In this document: positions 23,383-33,886 of the stretch, one piece after another
How the letters are laid out: every line of letters starts with the position of its first letter
Position numbering within the stretch: position 1 is the first letter of the stretch
NCBI GenBank assembly: GCA_017354895.1
Contig: CP071498.1
Location: forward strand, 2,480,001-2,544,000
DNA length: 64,000 nucleotides
From: Podospora comata
Taxonomy: Eukaryota > Ascomycota > Sordariomycetes > Sordariales > Podosporaceae
Direction of reading: 5' to 3'
The notes under the pieces: generated by a model
Database searches by the model: none
What the model saw: only the letters and a program-made list of their open reading frames with translations
Told to the model about the DNA's origin: nothing
Program-made: the position numbers and the translations under genes

Positions 23383-24131
23383 AGTTTTGAATAGATGGTG
23401 GGAAGTGTGGATTGGATGGCGGTTGATAGTTTACGAGGAGAAGGTATGCCCTGCATTGGATAGTGCTGTTTGTTTCATGTTGCTATCGGTAGCAATTTCA
23501 GTTACATCTTCATGAGGGTGTTCACACAATAAGGGTGCCCAGATTGGTAACCAACTCTGTCAGCTGCCTGCAGATAACCCCAGTCTTGGTCTTCGAAGCC
23601 TAATGACTTCAACAACACCTTTTCGCACACCGAAACTGTTTGTAGTGATCTTACTGGCCCAATAATTTAGAACTTTACACGACTAGCTACAGAAACGTCA
23701 CATGGAGTACGCCTCACACGCGCCACTCAGCAAGCTATCAATGAAGTAGCGCTATCACACGAATGTTGCCGGTGATGACACACACATCATTGCCAACTAG
23801 CTTCAACTAATATCATTGGACTGCTTCTCAAACTTCGTGAAAACATCATGTAGGTATTCTGATCACATATCAGACCTTGAAACAACAGCCACCAAACGCC
23901 ACACACCTCTCAAAGGATCAAGCCCTCCAAACCTTCGTAAGCCAAACGACAAAAAACATAGTATGATCGTGAGTTTCCAAGCACTTCAAACCAGTATTCA
24001 ACAGCCATCCCAAGAGTCAAGTCACAAAAGTATATAAAACACCCATCACTTCCCAGCAAAAGCAGCCCTCATCTCACGACCCATCTCCCACATACCCACT
24101 TTCCAGCCTCCAGCCAACCTCGCAAACAAAA
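23383..24131. other. Intergenic region with the promoter of the peptide-precursor gene
   Basis: No gene is seen. The right end contains a TATA box at 24031-24038 and a C-rich leader leading into the ATG at 24132. Confidence 0.5.
24031..24038 (+). promoter_or_regulatory. TATA box of the peptide-precursor gene
   Basis: TATATAAA lies about 95 bp upstream of the start codon at 24132, followed by a pyrimidine-rich leader. The spacing fits a strongly expressed fungal gene. Confidence 0.6.
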
Positions 24132-24530
24132 ATGCACCTCAACACCCCTCTCCTCACCCTCCTCACCCTCACAACCTCCACCCTCGCCCTCCCCGCCCCG
24201 TCGACCGACCTCGCAGCAAGGTGCACCAAGCCCGGCGGTCCACCCTGCTGGAAACGTGAGCCAGTAGTCCCCGAGGTTGAGCCCCGGTGCCAGCCGTGGA
24301 GGGGCGCTCCCTGCTGGAAGAAGCGCAGCCCTGTCCCGGAACCAACTCCGGCTCCGGCGCCCGATGTTGAACTGGAAACTCGCTGCACCAAGCCGGGCGG
24401 TCCGCCTTGCTGGAAAGAGAAGCGTGAGCCGGAGCCGATGTGTGGCGAGCCTGGGAGGCCGCCTTGCTGGAAGCAGGTACGAGATGTTGGTAATGCTTTT
24501 CGTGTTAGTTTTAAGGAGCCAAAGGTCTGA
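24132..24530 (+). CDS. Secreted repeat-peptide precursor, alpha-pheromone-like, 132 aa
   Basis: A clear signal peptide (residues 1-19, MHLNTPLLTLLTLTTSTLA) is followed by four short Cys peptides: RCTKPGGPPCW (30-40), RCQPWRGAPCW (52-62), RCTKPGGPPCW (84-94) and MCGEPGRPPCW (103-113). Each has Cys-x7-Cys-Trp-Lys. The first three are followed by Kex2-type sites (KR at 41-42, KKR at 63-65, KEKR at 95-98) and then EP or SP dipeptides, as in alpha-factor-type precursors trimmed by Kex2 and Ste13. Known sordariomycete alpha-pheromones have WC-x6-CW (for example the Neurospora CCG-4 peptide), so this is a variant or another class of secreted signal. A donor-like GTACGA at 24477 suggests the tail after CWKQ might be spliced. 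It stands alone with its own TATA box. Confidence 0.8.
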   Translation: MHLNTPLLTLLTLTTSTLALPAPSTDLAARCTKPGGPPCWKREPVVPEVEPRCQPWRGAPCWKKRSPVPEPTPAPAPDVELETRCTKPGGPPCWKEKREPEPMCGEPGRPPCWKQVRDVGNAFRVSFKEPKV

Positions 24531-25050
24531 CTTGGGAGGTTTAGGTCTGATTGGTCACTGATGAGAGGATGACAGGCGGGGGGGAAGCAGGGCGGAGCTG
24601 GTTTGGAAATTGGAGATTCCATAAGGTAGTTGGATTTGTGTTCTCGTTTCAGAAATCCAGAGCGCTGTGGTTTTTGGGGTGGGACTCTGCTGAATGTCAT
24701 GGTTGGCAGTTTGGTTGCTCAAGGGGAGACGTGTTTATTGCAAATCACAAATTGGAATAGGTACAGCTTAAGTTGCTAGAAGGGGCATGTTGTGTTGTTG
24801 GGGGGCAACCGGGGGGGTGATGCGCAGGTGCGTGCCGGCTGGTAAGCACGTTTGTCATGTCATTCGCTTAGTACTTGTTGTTTAAGGGGGAATAGTGAAG
24901 ATGATCAGATGACCCGGCTGATGTATTGCACTACCCATCGTTATTCTCTCGTTAGCTGTGAGGATATCCCACCACGTACGATCCCACCCTTCCCCTCCCC
25001 CTCCCTCCAGTCCACAACACACGCCACCGCTAGAGCTTCACTCCTTAAGC
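24531..25050. other. Convergent intergenic region
   Basis: This lies between the 3' ends of the peptide precursor (plus) and the small secreted protein (minus). It contains G-rich runs near 24800-24830. No coding sequence is supported. Confidence 0.5.
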
Positions 25051-25604
25051 CTAAGCCTGCTCCTCAAAATTCTCAAACCCAGCCGCCCTCGAAATATCAG
25101 CCACACTCAACCCCGCATCCGCCAACGGAGCCTGCAAGCTCGCCGCCGAGTTGGCATTCTGAATATCAGCCCCGTCCACGGCAGGATCAACCAAGGGAAT
25201 GATTCCCCTCAACTCAGGAGTAGCCGGCAAAGCAGCATTGCTGCAGATGGTGGGGATGTCAACAGCGAAAGGGTTAAAGTTCTTCTCCGCGGCAACCAGG
25301 GCGGCGGCACCGGCAATGACCTGGGGGTCGTTGCCTAGGGTGGCAACAATCTCGTCGGCCAGTTCGAGCTAGAGGAAATGTTAGCAGGAGGGAGAAATGA
25401 GGTGAAAGAGAGGTAACGGACCTTGGCACAAGCACTGGCGCCAGCAAGGAGCACGCTGGGGGTCTGGCCGGCGAGGGTACCAGCTGCGCCTGGGGGACCG
25501 AAAGCGCCGAGAGCTTGGATGACGCTTTGGACGAGGCCTTCCTGTCCGAAACGGGCAGAGGCAACAGAGGCCAGGGTGGCGAGGAGGAGGGTCTTGGTTT
25601 GCAT
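25051..25604 (-). CDS. Small secreted Ala-rich protein, 166 aa, one intron
   Basis: Exons 25604-25422 and 25368-25051; the 53-nt intron has a GTCCGT donor, a TGCTAAC branch and a TCTAG acceptor and falls between codons. Residues 1-17 are a signal peptide (MQTKTLLLATLASVASA). The mature part is neutral, rich in Ala, Gly, Leu and Pro, with two Cys (ACAK near residue 59 and TICSNAAL after the splice) that may form one disulfide. Motifs such as FGPPGAAGTLAGQTPSVLLA and LRGIIPLVDPAVDGAD recur in small secreted or cell-wall-associated proteins of sordariomycetes of unknown function. There is no GPI signal. Confidence 0.82.
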
Positions 25605-26983
25605 GGTGAAAGATGGAAGCGAAGCCGACTAGCGGTGTCAAAGGTATTAAATTGATAATTAACGGTCTCGCCGTGAAAAAAAGAGCGTGATCGAACCGGT
25701 CGGTCAGAAAAGAGTGGATAGGGAGATCAGGAAAAGGAAACAACTCCCGGGTTGGCGAAGAAGACTTCTTATAGGGATGCACATGATGGTGCCAGTGATG
25801 AGGTGATCACCAAAGGAGCCGGCAAAATAGTGGTTGATGTTGAGCCCCTCGGCGATCATACTGTTGTTTGCGACAGGAATTGGCTGGCAGTTTTTTGGTG
25901 ATGTTTGAGGTTCTGCCGTGTTGCTTGTGCGGCAAGGCTCGGCGCATGGCATTTCCAGCAGAAGCCGATACAACAATGCCGTGTTGACTTGTGAAGATAT
26001 CAGACGAAAGGATGATCTTGGGTGCTTTGGGTAAAATTCATCCAGGTTGTCAAGGATAATCGTGATCATCCAAACCGAGTTTCTCAGACTCGTCTCGGGC
26101 AGTCAAACCAAGAGGACATTGCACAGGACTGGGTTTTGGGACGTGATAATGCTGGCTCCCGTGTTGGTTATCTGTAGTCGCACGTGTTGAAACAATCCTC
26201 TTGTCCGTGTCTGTGTGTGTGTGTGTGTATCCATCATTCCACGTGGTTTTGCTGTCGTTTTGTTCCATCCCGTCGTGGGGGTGCCATCGTCGTTGATGTC
26301 TCGAGGTGGGGGGCGCTCTTGGCAGCAGACGTCACTTGGTGTCAAAGCTGAGTTTGATGGACGGCAGCAGGTGTCCGAACTGTCACGAACACGGGAGAAG
26401 GCGCTCTCGAGCCTCCCTTGCTGTGGCTCGGCATCATGTGATGCAGCCTGTTTCTTATCGAGACCTCACACATTCTTGCTCTTGGCCACAACTCACCATC
26501 AACCCACAGACAGCAACTGTCATCCCATTAACATGCGAACTGCGAGCGTTTATGGATTTTTTCTATTAATGTATCGTAATAATATTCTCCCGGCGACCAA
26601 GGTGCCCCAAATACACCAGCGCGGACTTGCTCTTCGATCAAGTAGGTACCCGCACTTGACGCGAAAGAGTAGTTATGTACAAGGTCAGTTCCCATCCAAA
26701 CATCCCATATCCGAAGCGCCCCCCATTCCCAAACCTCACCCCCCACCCAAATTGATATTACAGTAAAGGCAGAGACATATACACCGGGCTCGTATTCTTT
26801 TCGTCTCTCGTTGTCGTCGTCCGTACCTTTCCCAGCTCGGCTCGGCCATGTGGTGTCACTGCCGTCGAGCAAAGTGTAGCGAGGACGCCGTCTCGTCATT
26901 AGTTGTTATTCCCCGGAATTCCTTCGCCTCTTGAAGCAAACACTCTCCGGCTCCTGATGATGCTGTTCGCAGAAGAAAAATGC
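25605..26983. other. Intergenic region, 1.4 kb
   Basis: No convincing gene. It holds a GT microsatellite at about 26211-26228. The last part is the 3' UTR of the GT32 gene; the first part is the promoter of the small secreted protein. Frames at 25704-26069 (minus) and 26215-26766 (plus) lack domains. Confidence 0.45.
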
Positions 26984-28441
26984 TCATGAAAAATGCAGCC
27001 ACCCCTTCTTTTCCTCCTCCTTTCTCTTCTCCTCTTCCTCCTTCCGCTTGGCCTCTTGGGCTTCGGCCTTTTTCGCTTCGGCTTCTTTCCTCTTCTTTTC
27101 CTCCTCCTCCTTCTTCCTCTTCTCGGCCTCCTCACGGTCCTTCTTTCTCTTCTCCTCTTCAGCCTTGGCCTTCTCGGCGGCCTCCTTCCTTTCTTGCTCC
27201 TTCTGCGCGACAATCTTCTTCTGCTCCTCCTCGGTCATCTTGGCAAAGGCCTCGACGTTCTTGTCCCAGGTCTTGACGCACTCATCGTTCCAGTTGCACT
27301 TCTCAACCTCACCATAGGCAGGGTGGCTGTAGCGGGGATGTCTGCTGGGCCAGTTGGAAGCGTGGTAGTGGTGTCTGACGAGAGCAGCTCTGGCGTCGTG
27401 GTTGCCTGAATCCGAGTGGCCTTGGCCGGCAGCAAAAGCCTCGACGGTGAGGACGAGGGTGCGGCTCACAAGCTTGGATTCCTGGAGGTCGTGGAAGAGA
27501 TCCCAGTCGACCTTGATGTTGGGGTCCTTCTTGTGAAGATCCATCTCGGCGAGAATGGCGGTGGTGAAGGCAGACGGACCAGTACCGCTGATGATCTGGT
27601 CGAAATCGAGCTTGACGTCGGCAAGAGGGACGTTCTGCTCCTTGGCAACACCATTGAGCCATGTCATGATCTGCTCAATGAGTCTCATCATGACGGGCAG
27701 CTGGGGCTTGCACATGAAGGTCCACTGGCAGAAAGAACGCGACTTGGGACCAAGTATGGGGTGATCCTTCCAGTCAGGCTCATCAATCTCGACGCCAATA
27801 ACCATATCGATATCCTTGACGTTGTAACGGTCGGGGATGAACTTGGAGAGAGGCTTCAAGGCCTCGACATCGATATCGGCGTACAGACCACCCTCGGCAT
27901 ACATGACGATGTAGCGGAGGAGATCGGCCTTGACAATGGCAGCCTTGACGTCGCGGTAAAAGTTGACAATGTCGGGGCGGTTGAAGCCCTCGGGGCCAAA
28001 GTGCCACTCGACGTACTTCATGTCATTGTCGTCGGTCAACACCTCGTATCGGTAATCGGGGTTCTTGCCAACCCATGAGCGGGCGGTATTGATGTCACGC
28101 TCCTCGAATCTGAGAGGGTTGACCTTCCATGTCTGCCAAATCTTTCTGGGGAACTCGGTGCGGACGGCCTTGGGGGTTTGAGCTGGTCCTACTGGCGTGA
28201 TGGGCACAGCTGGCGCAGCCACCACCGGGACCGGCGGACGGGCGAGGGCGGCGGCGTTCGAGGTGACTTCGCGAACACGCGAGTGGAAAAGGTTCAGGTT
28301 GAAGGTGAAGAAGATGAGGATGATGGCGGCAACGTATATTGGGAGGCAACGGCGGAACTGTGTTGGTAAGCGGTTGCGGAACTGAGCTGTGGTGGCGGCC
28401 AAGGTTGGCGACCCCAATGGGGAACCAAGTTTGGACATCAT
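26984..28441 (-). CDS. Glycosyltransferase family 32 (OCH1-like) type II membrane protein, 485 aa
   Basis: Single exon from a double ATG at 28441. A short cytosolic N-terminus is followed by a membrane anchor near residues 35-52 (IYVAAIILIFFTFNLNLF) and a Pro/Ala-rich stem. The GT32 domain starts with FPRKIWQTWK, has the region KADLLRYIVMYAEGGLYADI, and the DxD motif with D189 and D191 in YADIDVEAL that holds the metal and nucleotide sugar. A late HHYHASNW motif fits OCH1 relatives. The expected role is alpha-1,6-mannosyl or related sugar transfer to glycoproteins in the Golgi lumen. The last 90 or so residues are an unusual Lys/Glu-rich coiled coil ending in GWLHFS. The gene is divergent from the acyltransferase, with 1.6 kb between. 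Confidence 0.9.
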   Translation of the reverse strand: MMSKLGSPLGSPTLAATTAQFRNRLPTQFRRCLPIYVAAIILIFFTFNLNLFHSRVREVTSNAAALARPPVPVVAAPAVPITPVGPAQTPKAVRTEFPRKIWQTWKVNPLRFEERDINTARSWVGKNPDYRYEVLTDDNDMKYVEWHFGPEGFNRPDIVNFYRDVKAAIVKADLLRYIVMYAEGGLYADIDVEALKPLSKFIPDRYNVKDIDMVIGVEIDEPDWKDHPILGPKSRSFCQWTFMCKPQLPVMMRLIEQIMTWLNGVAKEQNVPLADVKLDFDQIISGTGPSAFTTAILAEMDLHKKDPNIKVDWDLFHDLQESKLVSRTLVLTVEAFAAGQGHSDSGNHDARAALVRHHYHASNWPSRHPRYSHPAYGEVEKCNWNDECVKTWDKNVEAFAKMTEEEQKKIVAQKEQERKEAAEKAKAEEEKRKKDREEAEKRKKEEEEKKRKEAEAKKAEAQEAKRKEEEEKRKEEEKKGWLHFS

Positions 28442-30081
28442 GCTGGGCGACCCGATATTTGTTCGAGCGAAAGTAAAGCTACTCGTCAATTCCGTGAATG
28501 AATCGTGGTTTCCCGGTGGTACGACGTGGGAAAATAGCGAGCGCGGCCAGACAACAGTACTTGGAGTCGTGAGCTGGCTGACGAGTCGGTGTGCCGTAGT
28601 CTGGAAAAGTGGCGTTTGGGCGACAACGCCTGACCCCAGTCCCCACTGGGATGTATCTCTCGAGCAAAAAAGCGAATGTGACGAGACAAGACGAGACGAG
28701 CAGGAGGTGAGGTCTCGAGACGAAGGAAAAAGTGGAAGAAGAGAAGAGGAGGATACACGAGTAGCAGTATCACGAGGTCAGGTAGGAGAGAAAGAGAGAG
28801 AGCAAGAGAGAGGTCTAGGCCCCTCCAATCGGCGGCCAAGTGGTTCCTTATCTTGTCAGCACTGGCACCAGTCGGTGTCTGCCTCTGCCGGATGCAAGCT
28901 CGCGCGGGAAATTCATCATGGGCGCGGCCAATTTGGTCACCTAGCGCCGACACCTTGCCGGGGTCCCCAGGCCCCAGATCCAATCATGGAGGCCCGAGAA
29001 AATTCTTCTGACACCGTCCATGCCCAGGGCACCAGGGGCAGGCCATCGACAGCTGTTTTCGCTATCTTCTCCACCACTCTCGCTCTTGTTTTCTACAGGT
29101 TCGTGCAGGTTTTAATTCTACTCTGATGAGTGCTTGATTTGTGGCAAAGCTGCTGCGACTCTTGCTGATCCAATCATGCCGTTGGCATTCGTGAGTGTCC
29201 CATCCGGCCGTCAGCCAGTGAGATCTGTCAGACACGATAGGGGCTGTTTTTCCAAAAACCGAATCCCCTGCCCGGTTGCGGGAGCGGTGCCCCACTGTAA
29301 AGCAGGCTAAGCTCACCAAGCTGCCAACCACTGCTCGACGCGATCGGTCGTTGCCGTTTTTGGTAAACTTGTGTGGGACTGGCCTGTGCGCTATCAGCCA
29401 GTCATCGGTCGGGGCTATGGCGCACTGTGTAGACAGGCACACCCCAGATATTGCCTGGTGTACCGTGCACCCCCTGTCTCGCTAGGCTACCTGGGCGGGC
29501 GTTGAAATCAAGATCTCAGTGCAGGTACTTCCTGGGTTCCAGCTTGCCATGGCCTCTCCGCTGCAACGCAGATACGGCGGGCGACAGGCGATGGTTAATT
29601 TTTTCGTCATGATCAGTTTGTTCCCCGCGTTTGCATTTTCTGCTTGTGATTTTTCCGCTTTTTTTCGTGTAGATGGAGAGGAGGAGCGTGCGTTTTGATA
29701 CGAACTGTTGCTGCCATCTGAAAACCCGGGAGGCTTATCCGGTGTTGATCCCGCCAATCCCGCTTCAACTTCAAGACCCCAACGGTGCCACAGTGTTTTC
29801 TTGATTCTCTCTGTTCGACCGCTGGCTCTCGGTGGATTTTCTTCTTTTTCCCCTGAAGAATATTTTCCAGCTGAGTGGTCTCAGAGTCGTACGCGCTCAC
29901 TGGTTCCCGAACCGCAAAGTCGACGACAAAACAACTTTTCCCTCCTCCCTCCCTCCGGCACTTACCGCGCTTATCTCCTGAGACCTTTTCGGCCCACAGC
30001 GGACAGATCGGAACCTCGACATTTTTGTTTACCTACTTTCCACTCTCGGGCAGGCAGACAGTCAATGTCGAGGCCTTCAAA
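28442..30081. other. Divergent promoter region between GT32 and acyltransferase genes
   Basis: About 1.6 kb between two divergent starts. It has a GA-rich run at about 28786-28815 near the GT32 side and a long C/T-rich leader at 29930-30075 before the acyltransferase. No supported gene lies inside. Confidence 0.5.
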
Positions 30082-31602
30082 ATGCACTCCCTCCGCGAAG
30101 GCATCCTAGACGGCACGGGAAACGACTCCTCCGCCGTCAAGTCAACCGCCCCTTCCTTCTCCCTCAAAGCCATCCTCCGCGGCCTCCGGCACATCCTCTG
30201 GCCAAAAGCCGCCTCGGCAGACAGCTCTCCACGACAGCTCCGACCAACAGCCTACCTCGACGGTCTGCGCGGGTTCGCCGCCTTTCTGGTGTACATCCAC
30301 CACCACCAGCTCTGGGCCCACGGCGCGAAGAGCCTGCAGTCTGCAGTCTACTTTGAGAACGCCTACGGCTTCGACGGGGAGTTTCGGCTGTCGACATTTT
30401 ATGGCATTAGGAACTTTTTTACCGGGGGGCACATGGCTGTGGCCGTGTTTTATGTAATCTCGGGTTATGTCCTTTCCGTCAAGCCGCTGGCGTTGATGCA
30501 GAGCGGGGAGCATCTCAAGCTGGCGGATAATTTGGCATCGGCGTTTTTCCGGAGGTGGTTTAGGTTGTATCTGCCTATTATTGCCACTACGCTTGTTTAC
30601 ATCACCTCGTGGCATCTTTTTGGGTACTGGAACTTTGCCTGCCCTCCCAAGGAGACGTTCGGGGACGAGCTGTGGAATTGGTATGTTGAGTTCAAAAACT
30701 TTTCGTTCTTGTTCAAAGAAGGGGGTTGGATCTGGGTCAAGGCGAACACGCATACCTGGTCGATACCGCTCGAGATGAGGGGCAGCGTGATCACTTACAT
30801 GGCTAGCATGGCGCTCTCCCGGGCGACGACTAAGGCGAGACTGGTGTGTTTGGTTGTGTTGGTGGGGTATTACCTTTATGTGGTGGATGGGTATTACGGG
30901 GCATTGTTTGTCGCGGGGATGTTGCAGGCGGATTTGGACTTGTTGGCGAGGAGGGAGGGGGGGTATTTTCCTGGTTGGCTGAGGAGGTTGGAGAGGCACA
31001 AGACGTTTATTTACTATCATCTTTTTGTGGTGAGCATGTACCTTGCCGGGGTGCCGTCGGCGACGAACAAGGTGGAGGATTTGAGGGCGAATCCGGGGTG
31101 GTATTGGTTGAGTTATCTCAAGCCGCAGGCGGTGTTCGATCCGAAGTGGTTTTATCTGTTTTGGGCGGCGAATATGCTGGTGGCGGCTGTGCCGAGGATG
31201 GGGTGGTTGAGGAGGTGGTTTGAGGGGAGGTTTTGCCAGTTTTTGGGGAGGATTTCGTTTGCGTTTTATTTGGTGCATGGGCCGATTTTGGCGACGGTGG
31301 GGGATCGGCTGTATCATGCTGTTGGATGGGGGAGGCCGGTCGAGGCTGGGGAGGTGGACATGCTGGCGGCGTGGAGGGATTTGTTGCCGTTGCCCAAGGT
31401 TGGGCCGGTCGGGTTGGAGTTTTCGTTTTTGGTGCCGCATTTGATCTTGTTGCCGTTGACATTTTGGGTGGCGGATATTGTGACGAGGATGGTGGACGAG
31501 CCTTCGGTCAAGTTTGCGGCTTGGCTTTATAAAAGGGTTCAGGGAGGAGGGAAACCAGAGATGAAGCCAGAGAGTAACGAGATGATGCTAAGACTGGCTT
31601 GA
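30082..31602 (+). CDS. Acyltransferase-3 family integral membrane protein, 506 aa
   Basis: The start at 30082 follows a long leader; the frame is open further upstream, but those residues look untranslated. The family signature is YLDGLRGFAAFLVYIHHHQ near residue 55, with the usual Arg in LDGLRG and catalytic His in the following helix, then FFTGGHMAVAVFYVISGYVL, the FFRRWFRLYLP segment and about ten membrane spans. Near the end are GRISFAFYLVHGPI and a last helix with VDEPSVKFA. Such proteins transfer acyl groups to sugars or small molecules in fungal membranes; the substrate is not known. Codon choice changes from C-ending in the first third to G/T-ending in the rest. Confidence 0.88.
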   Translation: MHSLREGILDGTGNDSSAVKSTAPSFSLKAILRGLRHILWPKAASADSSPRQLRPTAYLDGLRGFAAFLVYIHHHQLWAHGAKSLQSAVYFENAYGFDGEFRLSTFYGIRNFFTGGHMAVAVFYVISGYVLSVKPLALMQSGEHLKLADNLASAFFRRWFRLYLPIIATTLVYITSWHLFGYWNFACPPKETFGDELWNWYVEFKNFSFLFKEGGWIWVKANTHTWSIPLEMRGSVITYMASMALSRATTKARLVCLVVLVGYYLYVVDGYYGALFVAGMLQADLDLLARREGGYFPGWLRRLERHKTFIYYHLFVVSMYLAGVPSATNKVEDLRANPGWYWLSYLKPQAVFDPKWFYLFWAANMLVAAVPRMGWLRRWFEGRFCQFLGRISFAFYLVHGPILATVGDRLYHAVGWGRPVEAGEVDMLAAWRDLLPLPKVGPVGLEFSFLVPHLILLPLTFWVADIVTRMVDEPSVKFAAWLYKRVQGGGKPEMKPESNEMMLRLA

Positions 31603-33886
31603 GGCTAGTCGAGGACATTGGTCAGGGAGGACGAAATTGGTTTATGTGTAATGCATTGTATGTCATGTTATGGCGTGGCTTCTTTTATGTTAATGATCAT
31701 ATTGGGACAGGTACATGTACATTTAAGCACATCCATGGCTGGCAAAGTATGGGTTTATGCAGCCTGGATCATCTTGGTCATCCTCATGTTTCTTGGTTTC
31801 AATCGGGTACGCTAGAAAGTGGCCACAATAAGGAAGATTCTGCACCTACAACTACAATCGGAGTGGTGAAGTTAAGCCGGACACCTTAGTGGCATTGTAG
31901 ACACAACTCTTGACCGTCTACATTTGTGAGGCTAAAGTCTAAATAAACTTCCAACGGGACTGGGAATGACAGACGGATGAACAGACCGGTAGAAGCCGTG
32001 CGGCAAACGGCTGCCAGCATCCATTATCGCGGGCCGCACCCGACGGACGGTATCCCGTGTGTTGACATTGTTCAGGGGTTGATGCCACGACAACCAACCA
32101 CAATCACAGGAACAAAGAACATCTCGATGCGGTTTAGCCACTTTGATCCTTCGTTGATAATCCCACACCTTCACGCTCAACATCATCATCACTTCATGCC
32201 ATCTTGCAAACAACTTCCTTCCCCTGATTTTTTCACAAAAGCTCACAGACATCTTACCTATGTACGTTTCGAACAGACCAAAACGCATGATTGACTGATG
32301 GTGGGTGTGGTGGTGTTTGAAGATCAACAGGGGCAATTCTTTCTCCAGCAACGTGGGTTCTATCCCCAACTTCACACATTGACTGCAATTACTGTGCTGC
32401 AGACTCCGGAAATTGGACAAGGCCGATCACTGTTTCTGCCCAGCAGAGAAAATGTAACTTTCTCCAGGTTTTCTTTGGTTTTGGCAAGGGGCGGATTGGG
32501 GTTGTCGCCGTCGCCGTCTACATGCCCAAAAGCAGTGGATACCGAGGTTTGGCGTCAAAAGCTTGTGATGCGGGGGCTTTGACTGGCGTTAGGCTGTAGA
32601 GGGTTAGTACCTCCGAGGTGGAGATATCTTCCCCCGCGCTGCCCCAACGGATTTTTTGACAGTCGCGCAACGTGTGAGTTTGGGGAGGGGTACTGTGGTG
32701 TACCTGCATGCGGGTAGATTGGTTGATGTTGTTGCTGATTTATCGGTGCATTTTGCGAGGTTTGAGAGAGAATCGATGGCGATGAGAAAAGAGGAGGTGA
32801 GAGGTGGTGAGATTGTGACAAGTGAAAACTAAGAAAGTGGGATGATGGGTGAGATGTGGATGCAAAGATTCAATAGTAGATTGATTAGATTAGATAGCGA
32901 TAGCTGATTGGTCCTGGGACACTTTGGTGGCTTGTGCGACTTCGGCGGATTGAACGCGTGCTTTCGGGCTTCAGCTTCAGCTTTGCTGGCTTTTGCAAGC
33001 TGGACCAGAGCAGAAGCGGTGTGAGTTGGGTGAGTTGGCTGATCGTTGGGTGATTCCGAAGACTGCCAAACTGGAGAGTGGGACTTGCGATTGTCACAGT
33101 GGGCTTGCTGGAAGCAAGGATTGCTTTCACGAACTGTTGTCTGCTTCAACAAGGCATCGGATCAGGCCCTGGTCTTCCCCGCGTTTTCCACATTCCCGTC
33201 ACCCTTTTGTCCTTGCTTTTGGTGGTGGTGTCCCTTTCCGCAGCTGTCGAGACCTTTTGCTTGACAAAAATGCTTATTTTCACGATTGCCAAGAGCAATC
33301 TACCGAGGAGGCGCGAAAGGCGGGAGAAACATGTGAATTCTGCACGTTTCGCTGCAGGAAGAGGATTCCGTTCCCAGCCAGGATGGAACGGACGGGTCGG
33401 GTTTTGGGTTGTGATTGATGCAGCCACGCCACCATTGTGATTGTTACCCAGTTTTTCTCACACTGTGATAAGTGCGCTCTGGAATGAATGACACTGTGCT
33501 GACTGCCTCCACAATGCCTCAAAGATCATCAGCGGCGGCCGTTTGCAAAATCTCCTTGGGTCAAGAGTGAATGTCTCAGACGTTGTGGTTCAACGGTTAC
33601 TCGGTGCTCGCTAAAAATAAAGCTCTGAGGAATGAAGAACGCAGATCCTGTGACATTGGGAACACAAAGAGGGTTCAAAATGTTATTTTTGCATTAGTTC
33701 ACTTGCTCACAGAAGTCATTCCAACTGCACTGCCCATTTTGTAAGCCCCAAACCTCCAGGGTCTGGGAACGATCGACTGGATTGTTACCTGATTGTTGGA
33801 AGTGTTGCGTGGTTTCGTAGATCAGTTAGCTAGGCTTTTGGTGTATACCTATCCAGGCTTTATTATTGTTAGCGTGTGACTTACTA
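31603..33886. other. Gene-poor region, 2.3 kb
   Basis: Frames on both strands (31932-32420 minus, 32298-32582 plus, 32829-33152 minus, 32993-33418 plus) are short, overlap each other and show no domain. No 5S rRNA or tRNA was found by eye. The right edge meets a transposon end fragment. Confidence 0.45.

Noticed and set aside
26203-26230. GT run as part of a CRISPR or satellite array
   Set aside because: Simple dinucleotide microsatellite without spacers.
27416-28078. 220-codon plus-strand open frame
   Set aside because: Antisense to the GT32 gene; codon bias artefact.
30142-31440. 432-codon minus-strand open frame
   Set aside because: It is antisense to the acyltransferase, made of His/Pro/Arg/Gln-rich nonsense, and follows from the biased third positions of the real gene.
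31603-33886. 5S rRNA or tRNA in the gene-poor stretch
   Set aside because: No 5S-like internal box or cloverleaf was found by eye.
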